64,000 bases of DNA from positions 1 through 64,000 of the forward strand of contig CANNGH010000006.1 of NCBI GenBank assembly GCA_947504115.1, read 5' to 3'. A program made the position numbers and the translations under genes. The stretch is from an uncultured Sedimentitalea sp. (GTDB lineage Bacteria; Pseudomonadota; Alphaproteobacteria; Rhodobacterales; Rhodobacteraceae). Below, piece after piece: positions 46,346-53,871 of the stretch. Numbering within the stretch: position 1 is the first letter of the stretch; the number at the start of each line of letters is the position of its first letter. The notes under the pieces were generated by a model, which was not told the origin of the DNA, did not search any database, and was given only the letters and a program-made list of their open reading frames with translations.

Positions 46346-48496
46346 TTACAGATGGGCAAAGCGCAGGCGGCGCGCATCGCGGCGGGTTTGCAGCCAGTCG
46401 ATCACGCGGCGGGCGCGGCGGTGCCGGCGCCTGTCGCGCGGCGTGGGGTTGTTGACCACATCGGCCTGATAGAACGATGGGCACAACACGGCGGCATCCG
46501 CCACCTCGCCGCAATTGCCGCATCCCACGCAGCTTTGGTCGATGGCCGCCACCGGATCGTCACGCAGCGGATCGCCCAGCGATTTCACCGACAGCGACGG
46601 GCAGCCCGACAGGCGGATGCAGGCGTGATCGCCGGTGCAGACGTCCTCGTCGACGCCGAACCGGGTTTTCAGCACGCGCGCGCCCTCGTTGACCGCCTTG
46701 GCGACCAGCGGCTTTTCGCGGCGCTGGCGGTTCAGCATGCATTCGGACGAGGCGACGATCACCTTGGGGCCGGTCTCCGGCGTGGTCAGCGCCTCTTTCA
46801 GCGTCGCCTGCACGCGGCCGACGTCATAGGTGCGGTCGATCTGGCGGACCCATTTGACGCCCATGCCGCGCACCGCGTCGGCAATCGGGTGCCGGGTCGA
46901 TTTCGTGGGATTGTCGGCGCGCGAGGACAGAACGTCCTGCCCGCCGGTGGCGGCGGAATAGTAATTGTCCACGATGACGATGACATTGTCGTTCTCGTTG
47001 AACAGGGCGTTGCCGATGGATGAGGTCAGCCCGTTATGCCAGAAGCCCCCGTCGCCCAGAAACGAGATCGAGCGCCGCTTCGCCCCCTTGTCGTTCAGCG
47101 CCGAAGCCGAGGCCGGACCCAGGCCATAGCCCATCGTCGTCGCCCCCAGGTCGAAGGGCGCGTTGATCGAGAAAAGATGACAGCCGATATCGCTGGCGAT
47201 GTGGTGATGGCCCAGTTCCTGCTCGACCAGCTTGGTGGCGGCAAAGATCGGGCGCTCGGGACAGCCGGTGCAGAAACTGGGCGGGCGCGGCGGCACCACG
47301 TCCGCCAGTGCCGGCACCGGGGCGGCCGGGGGCGCATTGCTGGCCCGCCCGCTGGGCGGCAGCAGGTCCGGGGCGTGATCGGACAGGAAGGTGCGCAGGC
47401 CGTCCAGCATCACTTGTCCGGTATATTCGCCCGCTTTCGGCAACGGGCCCTTGCCCAGAAGTTTCGTGGTGCCGCCGGCCTTGTAAAGCATCGCGCCGAA
47501 GGCCTGTTCCAGATAATTCGGCTGGCCTTCCTCGACCACCAGCACGGCATCCTTGCCCTTGCAGAAGGTCAGAAATTCATCGTCGATGAGCGGATAGACC
47601 ACGTTCAGGCAATAGATCGGCACCTCGGTCTCGCCGTGGATATCGGCCAGGCCCAGCCGCTGCAACGCGCGGATCACGCCGTTATACATGCCGCCCTGGA
47701 TGACCAGCCCGACAGGGGCCTTTTCGGGGCCGAAATATTCGTTCAGCCGGTTCTCGGTGATGTAGGTCACCGCCGCGGGCCAGCGTTTTTTCACCTTTTC
47801 ATGTTCATGCTTGAACGAGGCGGGCGGCAGCACAATGCGATCCACATCGCGTGTGGGGTTTTCCAGCGCATCGCGCACACTCATCCGCGGGGCCACGTTG
47901 TCGCGCGCGGTGAACTCGCCGGTGACGTGGCAGCAGCGGATGCGCACCTGCAGCATGACCGGCGTGTTCGACGCCTCGCTGAGCGCAAACCCGTCGCCCA
48001 CCGCCTTGACGATCGAGGGCAGGTTGGGGCGCGGGTCGAGCAGCCAGATCTGCGATTTCATCGCGAAGGCATGGCTGCGTTCCTGCATGATCGACGAACC
48101 TTCGCCGTAATCCTCGCCCACGATCACCAACGCGCCGCCGGTCACCCCGCCCGAGGCGAGGTTGGCCAGCGCGTCCGAGGCCACATTGGTGCCGACCGTC
48201 GATTTGAACGTGACCGCCCCGCGGATCGGGTAATGCACCGAGGCTGCCAGACTGGCCGCCGCCGTCGCCTCCGACGCCGAGGCCTCGAAATGCACGCCCA
48301 GTTCGCCCAGGATTTCCTGCGCATCGGCCAGAACGTCCATCAGATGCGAGATCGGCGCGCCCTGATAGCCGCCCACATAGCCGACACCGTTTTCCAGCAA
48401 CGCCTTGGTGATCGCCAGGATCCCCTCGCCGCGAAACAATGTGCCGTCGCCGACGCGCAATTGCTGCACCTCCCGGGCGAACGATCTTTCGGCCAT
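46346..48496 (-). CDS. iorA: Indolepyruvate ferredoxin oxidoreductase, alpha subunit IorA
   Basis: A 716-residue thiamine diphosphate enzyme. LFRGEGILAITKALLENGV begins the pyrimidine domain; the TPP motif is GDGGFWHNGLTSSIGNAL...IVDNYYSAATGGQD; C-terminal ferredoxin-like motifs CTGDHACIRLSGCPS and CVGCGNCGEVADAAVLCP hold two 4Fe-4S clusters. It forms the catalytic subunit with IorB. GAGGGAGG precedes ATG 48496, and a promoter with an AT-rich site lies between it and marR, so it may be transcribed both from the long operon and alone. Confidence 0.92.
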   Translation of the reverse strand: MAERSFAREVQQLRVGDGTLFRGEGILAITKALLENGVGYVGGYQGAPISHLMDVLADAQEILGELGVHFEASASEATAAASLAASVHYPIRGAVTFKSTVGTNVASDALANLASGGVTGGALVIVGEDYGEGSSIMQERSHAFAMKSQIWLLDPRPNLPSIVKAVGDGFALSEASNTPVMLQVRIRCCHVTGEFTARDNVAPRMSVRDALENPTRDVDRIVLPPASFKHEHEKVKKRWPAAVTYITENRLNEYFGPEKAPVGLVIQGGMYNGVIRALQRLGLADIHGETEVPIYCLNVVYPLIDDEFLTFCKGKDAVLVVEEGQPNYLEQAFGAMLYKAGGTTKLLGKGPLPKAGEYTGQVMLDGLRTFLSDHAPDLLPPSGRASNAPPAAPVPALADVVPPRPPSFCTGCPERPIFAATKLVEQELGHHHIASDIGCHLFSINAPFDLGATTMGYGLGPASASALNDKGAKRRSISFLGDGGFWHNGLTSSIGNALFNENDNVIVIVDNYYSAATGGQDVLSSRADNPTKSTRHPIADAVRGMGVKWVRQIDRTYDVGRVQATLKEALTTPETGPKVIVASSECMLNRQRREKPLVAKAVNEGARVLKTRFGVDEDVCTGDHACIRLSGCPSLSVKSLGDPLRDDPVAAIDQSCVGCGNCGEVADAAVLCPSFYQADVVNNPTPRDRRRHRRARRVIDWLQTRRDARRLRFAHL

Positions 48497-48528
48497 GGTG
48501 CATCCTCCCTCACCAAATTGTATTCATT

Positions 48529-48557
48529 TTCATATATTATGGCGCACCCCCGGTCAA
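48529..48557 (-). promoter_or_regulatory. Promoter of iorAB with AT-rich operator-like sequence
   Basis: On the minus strand TTGACC (48552-48557) and TATGAA (48529-48534) are 17 bases apart. The -10 and the following 15 bases (48515-48540) are AT-rich with repeated TGAA/TTCAT words (ATGAAAATGAATACAATTT), resembling the half-sites seen at 36523 and 58325. The marR gene lies directly upstream. Confidence 0.5.
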
Positions 48558-48582
48558 GATTTCCATGGAAGGCCAGCACGGG

Positions 48583-49077
48583 TCAGACCGGATGTTTGCG
48601 GATGTTCTTCAGGATCCGGGTCAGGGTCGCCACGAACGCCTCGCGCTCCTGCGCGTCGATACCGGCGAACAGGTGCTCGGTGGCGTCGCTCATGTAGGGC
48701 CACATGGTTTCGAACAGCTCGCGGCCCTGGTCGGTCAGGTGGATGCGGCGGGCGCGGCTGTCGCGCTCGTCTTCTTCGCGGCGGATCAGACCCTCGTCCA
48801 GCATCGCCGTCAGGGTGCGGCTCATGGTGGATTGCTCGATCACGCAATGCACCGACAATTCGTTGACCATCAGCCCGCCGCGCGTGGCCAGCACCGCCAG
48901 GACGCGCATCTTGGCGGTGCTGAGACCGGCCTCGGCCAGTTGGGTCTGAAGGCTGGCATTGTAGCGGCCCATGATGCGGTTCATCAGATAGGGGGCAAAG
49001 CGTTGCAGGCCGATTTCGCCCAGCGCCTGCGGCGCGGACGAGCGGTCTTCATCCTCGTCAAATCGCGATTCCAGCAT
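48583..49077 (-). CDS. MarR-family transcriptional regulator within the oxygenase operon
   Basis: A 164-residue MarR protein: GLSTAKMRVLAVLATRGGLMVNELSVHCVIEQSTMSRTLTAMLDEGLIRREEDERDSRARR covers HTH and wing. GGGGGTGA precedes ATG 49077. It is co-directional with, and 18 bases after, the cyclase gene, so it belongs to the long operon, and it could control the iorA promoter just downstream. MarR regulators of auxin-degradation loci are known in plant-associated bacteria; similarity to those cannot be tested here. Confidence 0.9.
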   Translation of the reverse strand: MLESRFDEDEDRSSAPQALGEIGLQRFAPYLMNRIMGRYNASLQTQLAEAGLSTAKMRVLAVLATRGGLMVNELSVHCVIEQSTMSRTLTAMLDEGLIRREEDERDSRARRIHLTDQGRELFETMWPYMSDATEHLFAGIDAQEREAFVATLTRILKNIRKHPV

Positions 49078-49095
49078 GCTTCACCCCCTGTCCGT

Positions 49096-49884
49096 TCAAT
49101 CCCGCGCCACCAGTGCCATGGCCCGGATCGGACTGCCAGTGCCGTTCTTGATCTTGAGCGGCGCGGCGATCAGGATCGCGCCCTTGGGCGGCAATTTGTC
49201 GAGATTGGCAAGGCTGGCCAGCCCGAAGCAGTCTTCGCGATGCAGCAGGTTATGCGCCGGATAGGGCGGCTCCATCCCGCCCGCCTGCCCGGCATCGGTG
49301 CCGATGCACTGGGTGCCCCAGCCGACGATCCCCCGGGACAGCAGATATTCGATGCAATCGACGCTCGGCCCCGGCGAATGCGGGCCGGTGTCGTCGGCGT
49401 TCAGGAACGTGTCCGCGCTGTCGGCGCGCCTGTCCCAGTCGGTGCGCATCACGACCCATTCGCCCTTGCGGATCTCGCCGTGGTCCCGCTCCCACGCCTT
49501 TACTTCATCGGCGGTCAGCAGGAAATCGGGATTCTCGGCGCATTGGCGCGCGCAGTCGATCACGTTGACCGGGGCCACCACGCGCTGCAGATCCAGCGTG
49601 TCGGTATAGCCATCCTCGTAATCCCGGCCGGTGATCCAGTGATGCGGCGCGTCGAAATGGGTGCCGGAATGTTCGCCCAGCTTCAGCCAGTTCCAGGCGA
49701 AGAACGGCCCGTCCTCGTCGTATTCGCTGATCTTGTGAATCTCGATCTTCGGCGTGTTCTTCGCGAAATCCGCAGGCAGTTCCAGCAGCGGCGTGTCCGG
49801 GCCCAGAACCCCGCTCAGATCCACGACTTCCATTTTGCCGCTCAGCAGCGCCTCGCCCAGCTTCGCAAGTGTGTCCTTTGACAT
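49096..49884 (-). CDS. Cyclase-family metal hydrolase (PF04199), isatin hydrolase/kynurenine formamidase type, copy 1
   Basis: A 262-residue enzyme with the metal-binding motif HSGTHFDAPHHW (HXGTHXDXPXH). The family hydrolyses amide bonds; members include kynurenine formamidase and the isatin hydrolases of Labrenzia, which open isatin to isatinate using manganese. GAGGGAGGAATGTC precedes ATG 49884. A second member of the family lies 800 bases away, the two flanking an SDR. In the proposed pathway it opens the indole-dione ring. Formamidase activity (tryptophan route to anthranilate) is the alternative; no kynureninase or tryptophan dioxygenase gene is in the window. Confidence 0.87.
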   Translation of the reverse strand: MSKDTLAKLGEALLSGKMEVVDLSGVLGPDTPLLELPADFAKNTPKIEIHKISEYDEDGPFFAWNWLKLGEHSGTHFDAPHHWITGRDYEDGYTDTLDLQRVVAPVNVIDCARQCAENPDFLLTADEVKAWERDHGEIRKGEWVVMRTDWDRRADSADTFLNADDTGPHSPGPSVDCIEYLLSRGIVGWGTQCIGTDAGQAGGMEPPYPAHNLLHREDCFGLASLANLDKLPPKGAILIAAPLKIKNGTGSPIRAMALVARD

Positions 49885-49950
49885 GACATTCCTCCCTCTT
49901 TCGAAAATGCTTGCATGTGCAGGTATCCAGATCAAGATTCGCGTCGCCCG

Positions 49951-50676
49951 TCAGATCGAAACGCTGCCGATACTCGCGCCGCCGCAGACATAAAGAGTCT
50001 GCCCCGTGACGAAACCGTTGGCCGGATCGCAGAAGAACAGGAAGGCGCGGCTGACATCTTCGGAGGTGCCCAGACGCCCGACCGGGATCCGCGCGGCCAG
50101 ATCGCTTTCGCGCGCGCTGCCCTTGGGCACGATGCCCCAGAAATTGTCCGTTTGGATCGGCCCGGGCGCGACCACGTTGACCGTGATGCCGTGCGGCGCG
50201 AGTTCCAGCGCCCATGTCCGCGCCATGCCGATCATCCCCGCCTTGGTCGCGCCATAGGCGGTGCGGGTCGGCGTGCCGAGTGCGGCGCGGGACGAGTTGA
50301 ACATCACCCGCCCGAATTGCCGCGCCTTCATCGCCGGCAGGAACGCCTGCAGCAGCGTCAGCGCCGAACCCAGATGCAGTTGCGCCAACCCGGTGATGTC
50401 GGACGGTTTCGCGTCCTCGATCAGGTTGGGCCAGATGACACCGGCATTGTGGATCAAATGCGTAACCTCGTGCCCGGCGGCGATGTCCCGTGCCGCCGTT
50501 TCGACCGCCTGCGCGTCCAGCAGATCGCATTGCACGGTTTCCAGCCGCTCGTGACGGAAATCCGGCTCGCCACGCGCGACCGAGATCACGCGGAAACCCT
50601 GCTCCAGCAAGCGTTGCGCCAGATCGGCCCCGATGCCTTGACTGCCCCCGGTGATGACGGCGGTGTAATCGGTCAT
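49951..50676 (-). CDS. Short-chain dehydrogenase/reductase between the two cyclase genes
   Basis: A 241-residue SDR with TGGSQGIGADLA, HNAGV, and YGATK; the Ser is in VMFNSSRAALG, so the catalytic set is complete. GKxVTGQTLYVCGG-like ending is normal for the family. A possible task is dioxindole-to-isatin oxidation or a related alcohol step. It overlaps cyclase copy 2 by four bases and precedes copy 1 by 66 bases. Confidence 0.87.
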   Translation of the reverse strand: MTDYTAVITGGSQGIGADLAQRLLEQGFRVISVARGEPDFRHERLETVQCDLLDAQAVETAARDIAAGHEVTHLIHNAGVIWPNLIEDAKPSDITGLAQLHLGSALTLLQAFLPAMKARQFGRVMFNSSRAALGTPTRTAYGATKAGMIGMARTWALELAPHGITVNVVAPGPIQTDNFWGIVPKGSARESDLAARIPVGRLGTSEDVSRAFLFFCDPANGFVTGQTLYVCGGASIGSVSI

Positions 50677-51458
50677 GTCGCGTCCTTTCCGGGCACCAGC
50701 GCCAGCACCCGCAACGGGCTGCCCGTGCCGTTCCTGATCTTCAGCGGCGCGGCCAGCAGCATGGCGCCGGTGGGCGGCAGGCGGTCCAGTCCCGCCAGGC
50801 ATTGCAGGCCATAGCGCCCCGCGCCGTGCAGCGTGTGATGCGCCGGGAAGGGCGGTGTATAATGCATCCCCTGCCCCGCATCGGTGCCGACGGTTTCGGT
50901 GCCGAATCCGCGAATATGGCGATCGTGGACCAGTATCCGCATCGCCTCGGGCGTGGGACCGGGAGAATGGGCGCCGTCCTCGCGCAGGTTCAGGTACTCG
51001 GCACCGCGCCGTTTCGACCAGTCGGTGCGCATCAGCACCCAAGAATCGGCCGGGATGCGGCCATGGATGCCTTCCCATTCGGCGATGATGTCCGGCGTCA
51101 GTTCGAAATCCTCGTCCTCTGCCGCGCCTTGCGAACAATCTATCACGCAGACCGGGCCGACGAAGTTTTCGGGCGCGATTTCATCCACCGCACTGTTTGG
51201 CCGGTCGCGCCCGGTGATCCAGTGAACGGGCGCATCGAAATGCGTGCCGGTATGTTCGGACATCGAAATGTTGTGCCATTTCCATGACGGCCCGCGATGA
51301 TCATAGGCCGAGACCTCCTCCATCCGGAACCGCGCGCATTGGCCGAATTCCGGCGGCAGCACGATCACCGGAAAATCCGGGTCCAGCGTGTGGGTCAAAT
51401 CCACCACCTCGACCGCGCCTGTGGCCAGCGCGGCTGCAAGGGTCTGCAATGCGGTCAT
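50673..51458 (-). CDS. Cyclase-family metal hydrolase (PF04199), copy 2
   Basis: A 261-residue paralogue of the 49096 gene: EHTGTHFDAPVHW is the metal site, and TVGTDAGQGMHYTPPFPAHHTLHGAGRYGLQCL parallels the IGTDAGQ...PYPAHNLLHREDCFGLASL segment of copy 1. Two related hydrolases in one operon recall the isatin hydrolase pair reported in Labrenzia. Differences around the metal site (PVHW against PHHW) may reflect different substrates. Overlaps both neighbours by four bases. Confidence 0.87.
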   Translation of the reverse strand: MTALQTLAAALATGAVEVVDLTHTLDPDFPVIVLPPEFGQCARFRMEEVSAYDHRGPSWKWHNISMSEHTGTHFDAPVHWITGRDRPNSAVDEIAPENFVGPVCVIDCSQGAAEDEDFELTPDIIAEWEGIHGRIPADSWVLMRTDWSKRRGAEYLNLREDGAHSPGPTPEAMRILVHDRHIRGFGTETVGTDAGQGMHYTPPFPAHHTLHGAGRYGLQCLAGLDRLPPTGAMLLAAPLKIRNGTGSPLRVLALVPGKDAT

Positions 51459-52705
51459 CGTCCTGCCCCCTCGGCCAGTTCCCGTTCCAGAACCTTGGCG
51501 TCGCGCTGCCAGCGTTCCACCAGATCGCGGGCGACATCGCCGCAGGCGACCTCTTCCAGCCCGCGTTGCAATCCATCGACCAGAGCACGCGCCAGCGCCC
51601 TTGGCGCGACCTTGGGCGGCGGGATCTCGGCGTGCCATTCGTCATCCGGCGGGCCGGTCAGCACCGTCATCACCCGCACGCCGCCGCCGCGCATCTCGGC
51701 GCGCAGGCTTTGCGTCAGGGACAGCGCGGCAGCGCTGGCGGCAGAATAACCCGCATGGGCCGGGTCGGCCGCCAGCGCATGTGCCGACAGGATGTTGACC
51801 CAGGCGGCGGCGGAATTGACCCCGTCGCCCCCGCGCGCGTGCATCATGGGGCCGAAGCCCTGTGCCAGACGCATCAGGCCAAGGTAATTCACCTCAAGTT
51901 CCTGTTGCGCGAACACCGTGTCCGACCGCTCGAGCAAGCCGCCGGGACGCAGAAAGGCAGCGTTGTTGATCAGGATATCGGTCTTGCCGCCCAGCGTGCC
52001 CGCGGCCTCGCGCACCGAGGCGCTGTCGGTCAGGTCCAGCGGGACGATCTCGACCCGGTCCATTGCGGCAAGCGCATCGCGGCCCGGCCAGCGCCGCCAG
52101 GGTTCGGCTTCGCCCACGAACACCGTCGCCGCACCCGCATCCAGAAGCGCGCGCACCAGTGCCCGAGTGGTCGGCGCGCGGGCATCGGTGATCAGCACGC
52201 GGCGGTGTTTGGGATCGGCGCCAAGTTCGCGCAATTGCGGATCGTCGGCCATGTCCGGCCCCTCCTGTTCGGGCAGCGCCATGATGACGCCCTGCCCCGC
52301 GCGGTCCAGCCGCAGGATCAGGCGCACCGGGCCTTTTCGCACATCGCCATGCAGATGGCACAGCACCGACACGCCGCTTGCCAGCCGCACGGTTCCCATG
52401 CGCCACGGCATGCGGTCGCGGAAATAGAGATCGGGCGAGATCCGGATCGTGGTTTCAGCGATCAACGCGCCCATCGGCGGCTGATCGCGCCACGGCAGAT
52501 CGGTGGACAGGCAGACCCGGCAGGCATCGCGCGGCGGATATTGCACGGCACCGCAATCGGCGCATTGCTGCAGTGCGAAACGCCCCTCGGCGGCGCGGGC
52601 GGTCAGGCCCAGCGCGGCGCGGCTGCGCGGCACCGGCGGCAGATGCGCCAGCGGCGAGCGCACCTGCGGGTTCTTCTTCGGCGGCGGTTGCAGCGGATCG
52701 GTCAT
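51455..52705 (-). CDS. DUF35 OB-fold/zinc-ribbon protein fused to a degenerate SDR domain
   Basis: A 416-residue fusion. Residues about 40-150 are a DUF35-type rubredoxin-like zinc ribbon (Cys48, Cys51, Cys62, Cys65) with an OB fold. Residues about 168-400 are an SDR fold in which the glycine-rich nucleotide motif is lost (LITDARAPTTRAL instead of TGxxxGxG) and the YxxxK Lys is Ser (Tyr320, Ser324), though NNAA remains; it probably does not bind NAD(P). DUF35 proteins partner thiolase-fold enzymes: in steroid degradation the ChsH2 DUF35 domain activates the Ltp2 retro-aldolase. The thiolase-like gene just upstream (four-base overlap) is the natural partner. ATG 52705 is used. Confidence 0.82.
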   Translation of the reverse strand: MTDPLQPPPKKNPQVRSPLAHLPPVPRSRAALGLTARAAEGRFALQQCADCGAVQYPPRDACRVCLSTDLPWRDQPPMGALIAETTIRISPDLYFRDRMPWRMGTVRLASGVSVLCHLHGDVRKGPVRLILRLDRAGQGVIMALPEQEGPDMADDPQLRELGADPKHRRVLITDARAPTTRALVRALLDAGAATVFVGEAEPWRRWPGRDALAAMDRVEIVPLDLTDSASVREAAGTLGGKTDILINNAAFLRPGGLLERSDTVFAQQELEVNYLGLMRLAQGFGPMMHARGGDGVNSAAAWVNILSAHALAADPAHAGYSAASAAALSLTQSLRAEMRGGGVRVMTVLTGPPDDEWHAEIPPPKVAPRALARALVDGLQRGLEEVACGDVARDLVERWQRDAKVLERELAEGAGR

Positions 52706-53871
52706 GACGCCCCTCCGGTCAGGACGGCGGCGGCGGAGCACACGCCCCGGTCATAATTGATCATGCCAAAGCCTGAGACCAGCGCGCGGCTGGCATCGCC
52801 TACCTGCGTCGGCCCGGCGGTCCGCGTGACCTGCCGGATCGCCTCGACCAGTCCGATATATCCACCGGCGGCCCCGGCCTGCCCGGCGGAAAGCTGGCCG
52901 CCATTGGTGTTGTGCGGCAGGTCGCCGGTTATGGTCAGATCGCGGGCCCGCAGGAAGGCCGCCCCTTCGCCCTTGGCGCAAAAGCCCAGATCCTCGAACT
53001 GCATGACCGAGATCACCGGGTAATCGTCATAGGTCTGCACCAGATCCATGTCGCTTGGCGCGCAATCGGCCATCTGCCAGAGCTGGTCCACATCCATCGC
53101 CCAGCCACCGCGCAATTGCACCGGGTCGTCGGGAAAGGCGTTGTGACGCTCGATCGTGGCATCTATGCGCGCAAACGGCAGGCCACGACGCTGCGCCTCG
53201 TCCTCGCGCATGACCAGAAACGCCTCGGCCCCGGCGCAGGGCATCACGCAATCGAACAGCGCGATCGGGTCGGCGACGGGGCGCGCGGCGATGTATTGCT
53301 CCAGCGTCAGCGGCGTTTTCATCAGCGCGTCGGGGTTGCGCAGCGCGTTGGCACGCTGGGCCACGGCGATATGGCCGAAATCCTCGCGCGTGGCCCCGTA
53401 TTCAGCCATGTAGCGGTCGGTGATCAGGGCGAAATTGGCGTTCGGCCCGCCCGCGCCGTAGGGATAGCTGGCATCCATCGCGAAACGCGAAAACGCCGTC
53501 AGAAGCTTGCGGAAACTGTCAATCTGGTTGGTGTCGGCCCCGACGCAGGCGACGATATCGGCGTCTCCGGCCTGAACCGCCCGCGCCGCCCGGCGCAGGG
53601 CGACGATGCCGCTGGCACCGCCCATCGGGATATTGTCCAGCCAGCGCGGGCACAGCCCCAGATGCTGGGTCAAGCCCACCGCGCTGTCGGGAAACAGCGT
53701 GAAGCTGGCGACCGAGAATCCGTCGATCTGATCGGGGCGCAATCCGGCGGCATCCAGCGTGCCTTTCAGCCCCTTGGCCGCCCAGTAATGCGCCGGATCG
53801 TTGGAATAGCGGATATAGGGCACGCTGTGGGGCGCGGCCAGAACCACGTCGTCATAGGCCAGGCGGTTCAT
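52702..53871 (-). CDS. Thiolase-fold protein without the nucleophilic Cys (SCP-x/Ltp2-like), candidate retro-aldolase
   Basis: A 389-residue thiolase-superfamily protein. The thiolase core is visible (LKGTLDAAGLRPDQIDGFSV; ALRRAARAVQAGDADIVACVGAD; HNTNGGQLSAGQAGAAGG), but where thiolases have their acylated Cys this protein has IPMGGASGIV (about residues 81-90), and the C-terminal GHPxGxTG is GQAGAAGG. Such Cys-less members include Ltp2, which with a DUF35 partner cleaves a tertiary 3-hydroxyacyl-CoA by retro-aldol reaction. The next gene encodes a DUF35 protein and the previous one a CoA ligase, so a retro-aldol cleavage of an activated hydroxy acid is inferred. Overlaps of four bases on both sides. 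Confidence 0.82.
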   Translation of the reverse strand: MNRLAYDDVVLAAPHSVPYIRYSNDPAHYWAAKGLKGTLDAAGLRPDQIDGFSVASFTLFPDSAVGLTQHLGLCPRWLDNIPMGGASGIVALRRAARAVQAGDADIVACVGADTNQIDSFRKLLTAFSRFAMDASYPYGAGGPNANFALITDRYMAEYGATREDFGHIAVAQRANALRNPDALMKTPLTLEQYIAARPVADPIALFDCVMPCAGAEAFLVMREDEAQRRGLPFARIDATIERHNAFPDDPVQLRGGWAMDVDQLWQMADCAPSDMDLVQTYDDYPVISVMQFEDLGFCAKGEGAAFLRARDLTITGDLPHNTNGGQLSAGQAGAAGGYIGLVEAIRQVTRTAGPTQVGDASRALVSGFGMINYDRGVCSAAAVLTGGAS

